Assembly (NCBI GenBank): GCA_035556755.1
Contig: DATMEP010000084.1
Span: 1 to 13,720 of the forward strand
From: VRUE01 sp035556755
GTDB taxonomy: Bacteria; Actinomycetota; Thermoleophilia; Solirubrobacterales; 70-9
DNA length: 13,720 nucleotides
Direction of reading: 5' to 3'
The position numbers and the translations under genes were made by a program. The notes beneath the pieces are model-generated. The model was not told the origin of the DNA. It saw only the letters and a list, made by a program, of their open reading frames with translations, and did not search any database. Positions within the stretch are counted from its first letter, which is position 1. Every line of letters starts with the position of its first letter. Shown one piece after another: positions 1 through 7,065 of this stretch.

Positions 1-380
1 GTCTGCGTGGTCGCGATCTCGCCCTTGTCGTCGAGCGGGCGGCCGAGCGGGTCGACCAAGCGGCCGAGCAGCTCGTCCCCGACCGGGATCCGCAGCAGCT
101 GGCTGGTGCGCTTCACGGTGTCGCCCTCGACGACCTTGTCCCACTCGCCGAACAGCACCGCGCCGACGTTGTCCTCCTCCAGGTTCAGCGCCAAGCCGGT
201 GACGCCGTGCGGGAGCTCCAGCATCTCCAGCGCCATGCAGTTGTCGAGGCCGTGGATGCGGGCAATTCCGTCGGCGACGGACAGCACCGTGCCGACCTCT
301 GAAAGGTCGGCACTGCCGGTGTCCAGTCCCTCGATCCGCTCGCGCAGAATCGATGCAATCTCGTCGGGCTTGATCTCCAT
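1..380 (-). CDS. atpA: F1Fo ATP synthase subunit alpha, 5' part only
   Basis: This is the first 126 codons of the alpha subunit of the F1 catalytic head; the gene runs off the left edge of the window. The visible part is the N-terminal helix and beta-barrel: it starts MEIKPDEIASILRERI, then has the typical V-G-T-V-x-x-V-x-D-G-I-A-x-I-x-G-L block, and ends near GRLVDPLGRPLD, just before the Walker A region, which lies outside. The ATG at 378-380 is fixed because an in-frame TAG lies four codons upstream. An AAGGAGG Shine-Dalgarno at 395-401 overlaps the stop codon of atpH, with a rather long 14-nt spacing to the start. It is the last visible gene of the minus-strand atp operon, 19 nt after atpH. 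The family call is secure; completeness of the gene beyond the window cannot be judged. Confidence 0.97.
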   Translation of the reverse strand, partial: MEIKPDEIASILRERIEGLDTGSADLSEVGTVLSVADGIARIHGLDNCMALEMLELPHGVTGLALNLEEDNVGAVLFGEWDKVVEGDTVKRTSQLLRIPVGDELLGRLVDPLGRPLDDKGEIATTQ

Positions 381-399
381 GGGCGTGCTCTATTCCTCC

Positions 400-933
400 T
401 TACGCCGCTCGGGCGACGCTCTTTCGAAGTTTCTCCAAGCGACTGCGGATGCTCGCGTCGAGGACCATGTTGCCGACCTGCAGCACGATGCCGCCGAGGA
501 TCTCGCCGTCAACCCGGCTGGCCAGATCGACCTTTTGGCCGGTCTGGCGCTCTATCTCCTCGCCGATCTTGCCGACCACCGCGGGGTCCAGCTCGGTCGC
601 GCTGGTGACCGTCACGTCGATCCGCTTGTTCTCCAGCTTCCAGATCCGGTCGAACTCGCGGCGAATCCGGAACAGCTCCGACATCCGCTGTTTCTCGACC
701 AGCAATTCGAGGAAGTTGAGCAGCTCCGGCTCGGTGCCGCTCACCGCCCGCCTGAGACCCTCCGCCCTCTCAGCAGTCGAGAAGTGCGGGCTGAAGAAGA
801 AGACCTGCAGCTCGCGGTTCGAGTCGAGGGCGTCGGCGAACTGGCCGAGGTCCTCACCGATCCGGTCGAGCTTGCCCTTCTCCTTGACCACCTCGAAGAG
901 GGCCTCGGCGTAGACGCGAGCGGGATCCTGCAT
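400..933 (-). CDS. atpH: F1Fo ATP synthase subunit delta
   Basis: This 177-residue protein is the delta subunit (OSCP homologue) that ties the top of F1 to the b-subunit stalk on the cytoplasmic face. The start MQDPARVYAEALFEV matches the family's N-terminal helix bundle. The C-terminal signature around residues 143-172 (DGEILGGIVLQVGNMVLDAS followed by a basic R-x-R-LEKLR helix) is characteristic. Length is normal for the family. ATG at 931-933 follows the atpF stop by 5 nt, and the stop TAA at 400-402 overlaps the Shine-Dalgarno of atpA, so translation of atpF, atpH and atpA is probably coupled. The order b-delta-alpha is the standard bacterial atp order. No anomaly was seen. Confidence 0.96.
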   Translation of the reverse strand: MQDPARVYAEALFEVVKEKGKLDRIGEDLGQFADALDSNRELQVFFFSPHFSTAERAEGLRRAVSGTEPELLNFLELLVEKQRMSELFRIRREFDRIWKLENKRIDVTVTSATELDPAVVGKIGEEIERQTGQKVDLASRVDGEILGGIVLQVGNMVLDASIRSRLEKLRKSVARAA

Positions 934-938
934 CGTCT

Positions 939-1529
939 CTAGCTCTCCGCCTTCGAGAGGCTGGTGAAGTCGACCTCACCCAGCGCCTCCTCGACCAGAC
1001 GGCGCTGGTCGTCGGCGGTCAGCGTCTTGCGGGTCACCTTCTCGGTCGCCAGCACCGTCAGGTCGGCGACCTCGCGACGGATCTGCTCCAGCGAGCGGCG
1101 CGTCTCGGCCTCGATGTCGCGCTTCGCCGCCGAGACGAGCTCCTCGCGTTTCTCCTTGCCGGCGGTGGTCGCCTCGGCTTCCGCCGTTTCAGCCGCCTTG
1201 CGAGCGCGGGCCATGATGTCGTCGGCCTGCTCGCGGGCCTCGGCCAGACGCGCGCGGTACTCGCCGAGCAGCTCGTCGGACTCCTTGCGCTGCCGTTCGG
1301 CCGCCTCGATCGACTCGGCGATCGCCTTCGCGCGCCGGTCGAGCGCTTCCTGGATTTTCGGGAAGGCGACCCTGCTCAGCACCCACATGGTGAAGAGGAA
1401 GAGGACCAGCGTCCAGATCATCAGGCCGAGGCCCGGGGAGACCAGGAAGCTGCCGCCTTCTTCCTCGCCATGCGCCGCCTCCTGGGCAAGGACGAGGAAA
1501 CCCGCTATGTCGCCAATGAGTAGCTCCAC
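939..1529 (-). CDS. atpF: F1Fo ATP synthase subunit b
   Basis: This 196-residue protein is the peripheral stalk subunit b. It has an N-terminal segment of about 30 residues including an acidic HGEEEGG stretch, one membrane span at about residues 33-53 (GLGLMIWTLVLFLFTMWVL), and then a long charged alpha-helical coiled coil (about 57-175) rich in A, E, K and R. The span followed by FPKIQEALDRR is the usual b-subunit membrane exit. The N-terminal extension before the span is common in actinobacterial b subunits. The ATG at 1527-1529 lies 9 nt after atpE, and its stop is 5 nt before atpH. Only one b-type gene (no b' or b-delta fusion) is visible here, in keeping with a separate atpH. Confidence 0.95.
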   Translation of the reverse strand: MELLIGDIAGFLVLAQEAAHGEEEGGSFLVSPGLGLMIWTLVLFLFTMWVLSRVAFPKIQEALDRRAKAIAESIEAAERQRKESDELLGEYRARLAEAREQADDIMARARKAAETAEAEATTAGKEKREELVSAAKRDIEAETRRSLEQIRREVADLTVLATEKVTRKTLTADDQRRLVEEALGEVDFTSLSKAES

Positions 1530-1538
1530 CGCAGCGGC

Positions 1539-1808
1539 CTAGAGGAAGAAGGCGATCAGGCCGAAGATGAAGGTGTAGAAGGCGACCGCCTCGGTCAGCG
1601 CGAAGCCGAGCCAGCGGATGCTCTGCAGCTCGTCTTTCATCTCGGGCTGGCGGGCGACCGACTCGATCTCCTTGCCGAAGATGAAGCCGACGCCGATGCC
1701 GGCGCCGATCGAACCGAGCCCTGCGCCGACGCCGAGCGCGATCGCCTTGCCGGCATCCGTCACACCTTCGTCGGTGACCTCGGCAATCGGTAGGGACATG
1801 AGATCCAT
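1539..1808 (-). CDS. atpE: F1Fo ATP synthase subunit c (proteolipid)
   Basis: This 89-residue proteolipid forms the rotor ring in the membrane. It has two hairpin helices: a glycine-rich first helix (residues about 26-41, GVGAGLGSIGAGIGVG), the polar loop ESVARQPE (R53-Q54-P55), and a second helix carrying the ion-binding carboxylate E73 in LTEAVAFYTF. The positions that would ligate sodium are V40 (Gln in Na+ rings) and A74 (Ser after the Glu in Na+ rings), so I infer proton coupling. Two in-frame ATGs lie at the start (M1 and M4). The upstream one is chosen because AAAGGAG sits 9 nt before it. The gene lies 19 nt after atpB and 9 nt before atpF. Confidence 0.97.
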   Translation of the reverse strand: MDLMSLPIAEVTDEGVTDAGKAIALGVGAGLGSIGAGIGVGFIFGKEIESVARQPEMKDELQSIRWLGFALTEAVAFYTFIFGLIAFFL

Positions 1809-1827
1809 CGAGTTCGACTCCTTTTCT

Positions 1828-2784
1828 TTAGTGACTGGCGGAGGTAGCTCCGCCGATGTAGATGGCGGTGAGGGTCGAGAAGATAAACGCCTGGAGCGTC
1901 GCGACCAGGCCCACCTCGAAGATGAAGAACACGAACGCCATCGGGAAGGTGAGGGCCCCGAGCGCGGCGATGCCGAGCAGCACCGCGAGCCCGCCGCCCA
2001 TGAAGAGCAGCAGCAGGTGGCCGGCGAGGATGTTGGCGAAGAGACGTACGGAGAGCGAGATCAGCCGCACGAAGTGCGAGATCACCTCGATCGTGAAGAT
2101 CGCCGCCTTGCCGAACGGGTTCATCTCCTCCAGTCCGGGCGGCAGCCAGCTGGCGAAGTAGGCGAAGAAGCCTTTGGCCCGGATCCCTTCGACGTGGTAC
2201 GCGATCCAGACGACCAGCGTCAGGACCAGGGGAATGGAGATATTGGCGGTGGCCGCGTAGAGGGCGAAGGCCGGGACCTCGATGCCGAAGATGTCGACGG
2301 GGTGCTCGGTGTTGGTCGGCAACGGCAGGAAGCCGATCATGTTCGAGAACCAGATCCAGAAGAAGAGCGCGGCGAGGAAGGGGAACCAGCGCACGGCGGT
2401 GGCTCGGTCGAGGTTGCCGCCGGTGATGTTGTTTTTGGTCAGGTCGTAGGCGACCTCGATCGCGGTCTGCACCCGGTTCGGTTTCTCTGCCATGCGGCGC
2501 GAGATCCAGACCATGGTGAAGATCGTCAGGCCACTGGCGAGGGCGAGGTAGAGGACCGCCTTGTTGATGCTGAGGTCGAGGCTGCCGAGGTGGATCGAGA
2601 CCCACGGTTCGAGCTTGAACTCGTTCTGCGGCTGGAAGGATTCGTTTTTGCCGTCGCTGCCGAAGATCAGCAGCATCAGGATCGTGATCGCGAAGTAGAC
2701 GCCGAAGCCGATCAGGACCTTGGCTTTGGTGCTCAGCCCCGACTTGGGAGCAGGCGCCTCAGCCGCTGCAGCCCCGGCGCTCAT
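1828..2784 (-). CDS. atpB: F1Fo ATP synthase subunit a
   Basis: This 318-residue polytopic membrane protein forms the proton half-channels beside the c-ring. The essential arginine is R247 in LISLSVRLFANILAGH, with H256 nine residues on, where E. coli has Glu219. The last helix holds Q298 in TLQAFIFSTLTAIYI. Other family blocks include WFPFLAALFFWIWFSNMIGF (about 133-152) and MNPFGK. The first 20 residues are an Ala/Pro-rich cytoplasmic or flexible tail. The start ATG at 2782-2784 overlaps the stop of the preceding small membrane protein gene as ATGA, which indicates translational coupling. The stop TAA at 1828-1830 is 19 nt before atpE. All key residues are present. Confidence 0.97.
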   Translation of the reverse strand: MSAGAAAAEAPAPKSGLSTKAKVLIGFGVYFAITILMLLIFGSDGKNESFQPQNEFKLEPWVSIHLGSLDLSINKAVLYLALASGLTIFTMVWISRRMAEKPNRVQTAIEVAYDLTKNNITGGNLDRATAVRWFPFLAALFFWIWFSNMIGFLPLPTNTEHPVDIFGIEVPAFALYAATANISIPLVLTLVVWIAYHVEGIRAKGFFAYFASWLPPGLEEMNPFGKAAIFTIEVISHFVRLISLSVRLFANILAGHLLLLFMGGGLAVLLGIAALGALTFPMAFVFFIFEVGLVATLQAFIFSTLTAIYIGGATSASH

Positions 2785-3161
2785 TGCGCTGCCTCCCCTT
2801 CGGGGGAGGACTCGAAGAGGTAGGAAAGACCCGCCGCCGCGAAGGAGACCGTGAAGAGGACGGCGAGCAGGACGGCGGCGGCGAGGCCGGCCTCGCGCTC
2901 GGCGATGCCGGCGAGCAGCGCCGCGGTCACCATCAGCCAGACCCGGCCGAGCGTCGTCGCGGCCAGTGCCCCCATCGCCCGGTGGCGCTCGCCGGAGGCC
3001 AGCTCAGTGGCGATGCGGCGGCTTGCCAGGACCTGGATGCCGCGCTGGGCCAGCCAGGCACCGGCCGCGATCGCATAGCCGAGCAGCGGCAGCCCGCCGA
3101 GGACGAACACAGCCAGGGCGGCGGCGAGCACCAAGAGGTCGACATACTTGGGAGGAGACAT
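2781..3161 (-). CDS. Small membrane protein in the atpI position (AtpI-like)
   Basis: This 126-residue, very hydrophobic protein has about four membrane segments (roughly residues 7-23, 26-41, 66-85 and 88-112), a basic cytoplasmic loop between the second and third (RGIQVLASRRIATE) and an acidic tail. It is the first gene of the atp operon and overlaps atpB by four bases (ATGA). In many bacteria this slot is held by atpI, an Fo assembly or c-ring chaperone protein, and a role of that kind is inferred from position, size and topology. I do not recognise a sequence motif that proves AtpI homology, so no symbol is given. The ATG at 3159-3161 is preceded only by a weak purine-rich stretch. The coding call is supported by strong third-position GC and the tight coupling. 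Confidence 0.8.
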   Translation of the reverse strand: MSPPKYVDLLVLAAALAVFVLGGLPLLGYAIAAGAWLAQRGIQVLASRRIATELASGERHRAMGALAATTLGRVWLMVTAALLAGIAEREAGLAAAVLLAVLFTVSFAAAGLSYLFESSPEGEAAQ

Positions 3162-3180
3162 AAGACCGCTTCGAGCCCCT

Positions 3181-3224
3181 TATCGGAAAGGGAGCCAGCG
3201 GACGAGCGACTATATCCGAAAGGG
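3181..3224. repeat. Two near-identical 12-mers 32 nt apart upstream of the atp operon
   Basis: The 12-mers TATCGGAAAGGG (3181-3192) and TATCCGAAAGGG (3213-3224) differ at one base and start 32 nt apart, about three helical turns. They lie in the only non-coding gap of the left half, between wecA and the first atp gene. The right copy overlaps the -10 candidate at 3209-3214, while the left copy lies in the leader. This layout is what a pair of regulator sites around a promoter would look like, but chance cannot be excluded for a 12-mer pair. Confidence 0.4.
3209..3214 (-). promoter_or_regulatory. Possible -10 element for the atp operon
   Basis: Read on the minus strand the sequence is TATAGT, one base from TATAAT, and it sits about 48 nt upstream of the ATG of the first gene of the atp operon. 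It lies in the AT-richer part of a 121-nt gap (3162-3282) that otherwise holds no gene. No convincing -35 hexamer is found 16-18 nt upstream (AGCGGA at 17 nt). The call therefore rests on the -10 match and the location alone. Confidence 0.35.
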
Positions 3225-3254
3225 CCGTCGTTCCGCTTTCTAGAGCCGATTCGT

Positions 3255-3272
3255 GAGGTTTGTCACAACCTC
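3255..3272. repeat. Short inverted repeat between wecA and the atp operon
   Basis: GAGGTT (3255-3260) and AACCTC (3267-3272) form a perfect 6-bp inverted repeat around the 6-nt centre TGTCAC. It starts 10 nt downstream of the wecA stop codon at 3283. On the minus strand it is followed by ACGAATCGG with no T-run, so it is not a normal intrinsic terminator. It could be an operator half-site pair, a weak transcript end signal or chance. Confidence 0.3.
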
Positions 3273-3282
3273 GCACAAAGTC

Positions 3283-4473
3283 TCACCGGTCCGGCACGAT
3301 CGCCTCGAACTCGCCCGTCTCGGGGTCGATCACGCCGAACTCGCCCGTTTGCGGGTCGACGCGGCCGAAGCGGCGGAGCTTGAGGATCTCCAGGACGTAG
3401 ACCAGGTAGATGCTGGCGGCGATCGTCAGCAGGCCGCAGAAAAGCATCACCGCGGTCCAGAAGGCGTCGAAGTTCCCGTGGTCGTCGCTGTAGGGGACGA
3501 AGCGCAGGGCGAGCGCCAGCGCCGCCATCGTCAGGGTCCAGCCGTATAGGTAGGCGAGGGTGCGCCGCTGGGAGAAGCCGACGTTGGCCATCCGATGGTG
3601 GAAGTGCCAGCGGTCCGCTTTGTAGATCGGCCGCCCGTATTTGAGCCGCTTCGCCACCACGAACCCGGTGTCGAGAATCGGCACGGCGAGGACGATCAGC
3701 GGCAGGAAGAGGGCGATCACGGCGTTCGTCTTCAGCGCGCCCTGGACGGCGACGACCCCGAGCAGATAGCCGAGCAGGTTGGAGCCGGTGTCCCCCATGA
3801 AGGTGCGGGCCGGCGGGAAGCCGTGCCGGAGGAAGCCGAGCGAGGCGCCGGCGACGATCGCCGCCAGGACGCCGGCGGCGGTGCGGTCGAGCGAGAGCGC
3901 GATCGCGGCCAGGGTCAGGGCCGAGATCGTGCAGACGCCCGCGGCCAGCCCGTCGACCCCGTCGATCAGGTTGATCACGTTGATCGCGGCGACGATCCCG
4001 ATCGTCGTGCCGACGTCGCCGAGGTCAATCGCGCCGCCGCCGGGCAGCCCGATCAGGTCGACCGAGGCCGGGTCGAGCGCGCCGAGGAAGGGGAAGGTGA
4101 AGCTCTCCACCGTCACCCCGGCGGAGACCGGGACGATCACGGCCACGGTCTGCCCGAGCAGCTTCGGACCGGCGCCCAGCTCGTAGACGTCGTCGAGGAA
4201 GCCGACCACGGTGATCAGCACCGCCCCGACCAGGATCGAGCGGGTCTCCGCGTCCCAGGGCAGCCAGATCAGGCTCGCGACCAGAACGCCGGCGAGGATC
4301 GCCAGACCGCCCAGGCGGGGAGTCGGCTCGAGGTGCAGCGAGCGCTCCCCCGGAAAATCGATCGCACCCACTCGCCTGGCGAGGCGATCCGTGAGAGGGA
4401 CGAGCAGCAGCGCCAGGATTCCCGCGAGGAGAAAGGCGAAGAGGGCATCGAGCGTGGTGGGCATCGGCTCCAT
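3283..4473 (-). CDS. wecA: WecA/MraY-family polyprenyl-phosphate N-acetylhexosamine-1-phosphate transferase
   Basis: This 396-residue polytopic phosphoglycosyl transferase is expected to load an N-acetylhexosamine-1-phosphate from a UDP-sugar onto undecaprenyl phosphate at the inner membrane face, starting a cell-wall or surface glycan. Family motifs are all present: PTPRLGG near residue 51, the Mg2+-binding GFLDDVYEL (91-99), NVINLIDGVDGLAAG (165-179), FMGDTGSNLLGYLLG (225-239) and the cytoplasmic HFHHRM (290-295). The tail after the last helix (about 371-396) contains a two-copy DPxTGEFxxI repeat. Start is either M1 (4471-4473) or M4 (4462-4464); neither has a clear ribosome site. It lies 25 nt after asnB and 121 nt before the atp operon. 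wecA immediately before atp genes is a conserved actinobacterial order; the sugar used cannot be read from sequence. Confidence 0.92.
   Translation of the reverse strand: MEPMPTTLDALFAFLLAGILALLLVPLTDRLARRVGAIDFPGERSLHLEPTPRLGGLAILAGVLVASLIWLPWDAETRSILVGAVLITVVGFLDDVYELGAGPKLLGQTVAVIVPVSAGVTVESFTFPFLGALDPASVDLIGLPGGGAIDLGDVGTTIGIVAAINVINLIDGVDGLAAGVCTISALTLAAIALSLDRTAAGVLAAIVAGASLGFLRHGFPPARTFMGDTGSNLLGYLLGVVAVQGALKTNAVIALFLPLIVLAVPILDTGFVVAKRLKYGRPIYKADRWHFHHRMANVGFSQRRTLAYLYGWTLTMAALALALRFVPYSDDHGNFDAFWTAVMLFCGLLTIAASIYLVYVLEILKLRRFGRVDPQTGEFGVIDPETGEFEAIVPDR
3306..3360 (-). repeat. wecA: 30-nt-period tandem repeat encoding the WecA-like C-terminal tail
   Basis: Two 25-nt segments starting at 3306 and 3336 match at 21 positions and are spaced 30 nt apart, i.e. 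ten codons. They encode the peptide units VDPQTGEFG and IDPETGEFE near the very C-terminus. The repeat is short, acidic and follows the last membrane helix, so it is probably an exposed tail on the cytoplasmic side. Low copy number and the codon-exact period suggest local tandem duplication. Confidence 0.7.
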
Positions 4474-4498
4474 CCGGTCGGGGCCCGGGGGATCCAGG

Positions 4499-6364
4499 CT
4501 AGATGGCGTAACGGTCGAACCAGAGAGTGAACGACATCAGGCCCCAGAGCTGGCGGCTGAGGTCCTCCTGGCCGGAACAGTGGCGGTCGATCAGCGCCGT
4601 CGCCGTGGCCGGGTCGAAGCAACCCTGGCGCGCCAGGGTCTCGGTCGAGAGAGTTTCGCGTGCGAAGCCCTGCAAGGGGCCGCGCAGCCAGGCCGCAACC
4701 GGGATCGAGAAGCCCTGCTTCGGAGCGCGCAGGATCTCGCGCGGCAGCAGCGGCGCCAGAGCCTGGCGCAGCAGCCGCTTCTTGGCCAGCCCGCGCACCT
4801 TGAGCGGCGTCGCCAGGCCGAGCGCGAACCCGGCCACCTCGTTGTCGAGGAAGGGCACGCGCAGCTCCAGCGAGTGGGCCATGCTGGAGCGGTCGGTCTT
4901 GACCAGCAGGTCGTCGACCAGGTAGATCCCGAGGTCGACGTCCTGCAGGCGCGCCAGAGGCTCGGCGCCGACGGTCTCCGCGTAGCGCTCGCGGTACAGA
5001 TCGACCGGGTCCCAACCCGGGTCGCGGTCGCCCAGCAGCGAGGCCACCTGTGCCGCCGGGAAGATCTCCTTCCAGGCGTGGTGGCGCTCCAGCGGCGGCA
5101 ACTGCGCGGCGCGCACGAAGCGCTTCGCTTTGTAGTCGAAGCTGACCTTGGAATCGGAGCTGGGCAGCCTCTCGACCAGCGGCGCGGCGAGCGCGGCGAG
5201 GCGCCCGAGGCGCGGAGCCAGCAGGTCGGCGACGTAGGTGTAGTAGCCGCCGAACAGCTCGTCGCCTCCCTCCCCGGAGAGGGCGACCTTGACCTCCCCC
5301 GCCGCCAGCTCGGAGACGAGGTAGGTCGGCAGCGCCGAGGAGTCGCCGAACGGCTCGTCGAAGGCCTCGACCAGCTTCGGCAGCAGGTCGACCGCGTCGG
5401 GCCGCAGGACGATCTCGTGGTGGTCGGTGCCGTAGCGCTTCGCGACCAGCCGGGCCCGGTCGAGCTCGTCGAAGCTCGCCTCCTCGAAGCCGACCGAGAA
5501 GGTCTTGACCCCCTCCCCCTGCTCGCCCGCCGCGAGCGCGGCGAGCCCGGCCGAGTCGACGCCGCCGGAGAGCAGCACCCCGACCGGAACGTCGGCGACG
5601 AGGTGGGCGCGGACCGAGTCGCGCAGGGTCTCGCGCAGCTCGGTCGCCAGCGACGCCGCCGGCCCCCGCCGGACCCGGTCCGCGGCGGCCGGCGCCGGCC
5701 GCGCGTAGCGGGTCTGCTGCACTTCCCCGTCCCGCCAGGCGAGCAGCGTTCCCGGCGACAGCTTGCGCACCTCGGCGAACACGGTCAGCGGCGCCGGGAT
5801 CGAGTTGAAGGCGAGGTAGGCGGCGACCGCGCGGGGGTCGATCTGGCGCGAGAAGCCCGGCAGCTCCAGCATCGCCTTCAACTCCGACGCGAAGCTGAGC
5901 GAACCGCCGGCGACGCGGTAGTAGAGCGGCTTGATCCCGAAGCGGTCGCGGGCCAGCAGCAGGCGCTGCTCGCGCTCGTCCCAGATCGCCACGGCGAACA
6001 TCCCCCGCAGGCGCTCGGCGAAGGCGTCGCCGTGCTCCTCGTAGAGGTGAGCCAGCACCTCGGTGTCGGAGTGGGTCGCGAAGCGGTGCCCCCTCCCCTC
6101 CAGCTCGTGGCGCAGCTCGCGGTGGTTGTAGATCTCGCCGTTCTGGACGACGGTGACGGTCCCGTCCTCGTTGGAGATCGGCTGGTCGCCGTGCTCAAGG
6201 TCGATGATCGAGAGGCGGCGGGCGGCCAGCGCCACCGGCCCCCGGTGGAAGAGCCCGTCGCTGTCGGGACCGCGGTGGACGAGGTGCGCGCTCATCCGCC
6301 GCACCGCGTCGAGATCCGGGGCCGCGCCCCGCTCCGCCATCGCCACACCGCAGATGCCGCACAT
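4499..6364 (-). CDS. asnB: Glutamine-hydrolysing asparagine synthase (AsnB-type amidotransferase)
   Basis: This 621-residue two-domain enzyme has an N-terminal class II glutamine amidotransferase domain with the nucleophile C2 (MCGICGV), RGPDSDG (31-37), NGEIYNH (75-81) and SDTEV (99-103). Its C-terminal ATP pyrophosphatase synthetase domain carries the P-loop SGGVDS (266-271) and SGEGGDELFGGY (363-374). It would use ATP and glutamine to amidate aspartate, or another carboxylate on a sugar or glycan intermediate. The family is split between true asparagine synthetases and amidotransferases inside polysaccharide clusters. Its position between a sugar transferase (28 nt upstream) and wecA (25 nt downstream) favours the second role, but this is context only. 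Cys2 after cleavage of Met fixes the ATG at 6362-6364, although no Shine-Dalgarno is visible. No key residue is missing. Confidence 0.93.
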   Translation of the reverse strand: MCGICGVAMAERGAAPDLDAVRRMSAHLVHRGPDSDGLFHRGPVALAARRLSIIDLEHGDQPISNEDGTVTVVQNGEIYNHRELRHELEGRGHRFATHSDTEVLAHLYEEHGDAFAERLRGMFAVAIWDEREQRLLLARDRFGIKPLYYRVAGGSLSFASELKAMLELPGFSRQIDPRAVAAYLAFNSIPAPLTVFAEVRKLSPGTLLAWRDGEVQQTRYARPAPAAADRVRRGPAASLATELRETLRDSVRAHLVADVPVGVLLSGGVDSAGLAALAAGEQGEGVKTFSVGFEEASFDELDRARLVAKRYGTDHHEIVLRPDAVDLLPKLVEAFDEPFGDSSALPTYLVSELAAGEVKVALSGEGGDELFGGYYTYVADLLAPRLGRLAALAAPLVERLPSSDSKVSFDYKAKRFVRAAQLPPLERHHAWKEIFPAAQVASLLGDRDPGWDPVDLYRERYAETVGAEPLARLQDVDLGIYLVDDLLVKTDRSSMAHSLELRVPFLDNEVAGFALGLATPLKVRGLAKKRLLRQALAPLLPREILRAPKQGFSIPVAAWLRGPLQGFARETLSTETLARQGCFDPATATALIDRHCSGQEDLSRQLWGLMSFTLWFDRYAI

Positions 6365-6392
6365 GGCGCGGCAGTCTGTCAGCAGCGGCGGC

Positions 6393-6965
6393 TCAGCCTG
6401 GCGCCGCCGGGCCGCGGCCGGCGACCTTGGCGACGGTGGCGAAGAGGACGCTGAAGTAGAGCGGGACCGAGCGGTCGGCGATGTACTCCATGTCGTGGGC
6501 GAGCTTGTCGGCCCAGGACTCCTCCCGCGTCATCCGCGTCTGCGCGAAGCCGGTCACCCCCGGGCGGACGACGAGCCGCTGCCAGTACTGGGGGATCTCC
6601 TCGCAGAGCTCGGTGAAGAAGGCGGGCCGGATCGGCCGCGGGCCGACGATCGCCATCTCGCCGCGCAGGACGTTCCAGAGCTGCGGCACCTCGTCGAGGT
6701 GGATCTTGCGCAGCAGCCGCCCGACCCGGGTCACCTCCAGCTCGGTGCGCCGCGAGAGCTCCTCGCCGAGGTAGGGCCCGAGCCGCTCCTCGGCGTCCGG
6801 CTTCAGGGTCCGGAACTTGTACATCCGGAACAGCGCCCCGGCCCGGCCGACGCGGGCGCCGTGGTAGAAGACCGGCCGTCCGGAACTGACAGCGATCGCG
6901 GCGGCGGTGAGCGCCAGCAACGGGCTGAGAACCAGCAGAGCGAGGCCCGAGATGAGGATGTCCAA
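6393..6965 (-). CDS. Bacterial sugar transferase (monotopic phosphoglycosyl transferase), true start uncertain
   Basis: This member of the bacterial sugar transferase family (PF02397 type) transfers a sugar-1-phosphate to undecaprenyl phosphate. Counting from the TTG at 6963-6965 it is 190 residues: a re-entrant hydrophobic helix (about 3-27), the block PVFYHGARVGRAGALFRMYKF (31-51), the catalytic dyad D91-E92 in HLDEVPQLWNVLRGEM, then VGPRPIRPAFF (108-117) and RPGVTGFAQ (134-142). The open frame continues upstream with the same strong GC3 bias, encoding DVRAELDHYIALAGDG and a helix-leading AALRLL. It contains no ATG, GTG or TTG before an in-frame TAG at 7107-7109. A CTG at 7053-7055, ten nt after the stop of the preceding gene, would give 220 residues. 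Either a non-standard start, the short TTG form or a local sequence error is possible. Family assignment is firm; substrate is unknown. Confidence 0.88.
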   Translation of the reverse strand: MDILISGLALLVLSPLLALTAAAIAVSSGRPVFYHGARVGRAGALFRMYKFRTLKPDAEERLGPYLGEELSRRTELEVTRVGRLLRKIHLDEVPQLWNVLRGEMAIVGPRPIRPAFFTELCEEIPQYWQRLVVRPGVTGFAQTRMTREESWADKLAHDMEYIADRSVPLYFSVLFATVAKVAGRGPAAPG

Positions 6966-7065
6966 GAGCCGGAGGGCTGCATCGACCGGGCGCGCCTCCC
7001 CGTCACCCGCGAGCGCGATGTAGTGGTCCAGCTCGGCCCGGACGTCCTCGGGCAGGGCTGGAGAG

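Noticed and set aside
1539..1808. Possible sodium-coupled c-ring
   Set aside because: The Gln and Ser ligands of Na+ rings are replaced by V40 and A74; only the essential Glu and a Tyr five residues later remain, which fits proton coupling.
1618..2823. Plus-strand open frame of about 401 codons opposite atpE and atpB
   Set aside because: It is antisense to fully conserved ATP synthase genes, with shadow composition rich in E, D, R and G.
3255..3272. Rho-independent terminator after wecA
   Set aside because: The stem is only 6 bp and is followed by ACGAATCGG on the minus strand, with no run of T.
4211..6454. Long plus-strand open frame of about 747 codons opposite asnB
   Set aside because: It is the mirror of the real asnB frame in GC-rich DNA: its composition is repetitive (R, E, Q, D, G, H rich), it has no recognisable domain, and asnB has every catalytic motif.
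6803..7006. Overlapping minus-strand frame starting at the ATG near 6986 as an alternative start of the sugar transferase
   Set aside because: It is in a different frame and encodes a serine/arginine-rich shadow peptide; using it would need a frameshift for which there is no direct evidence.
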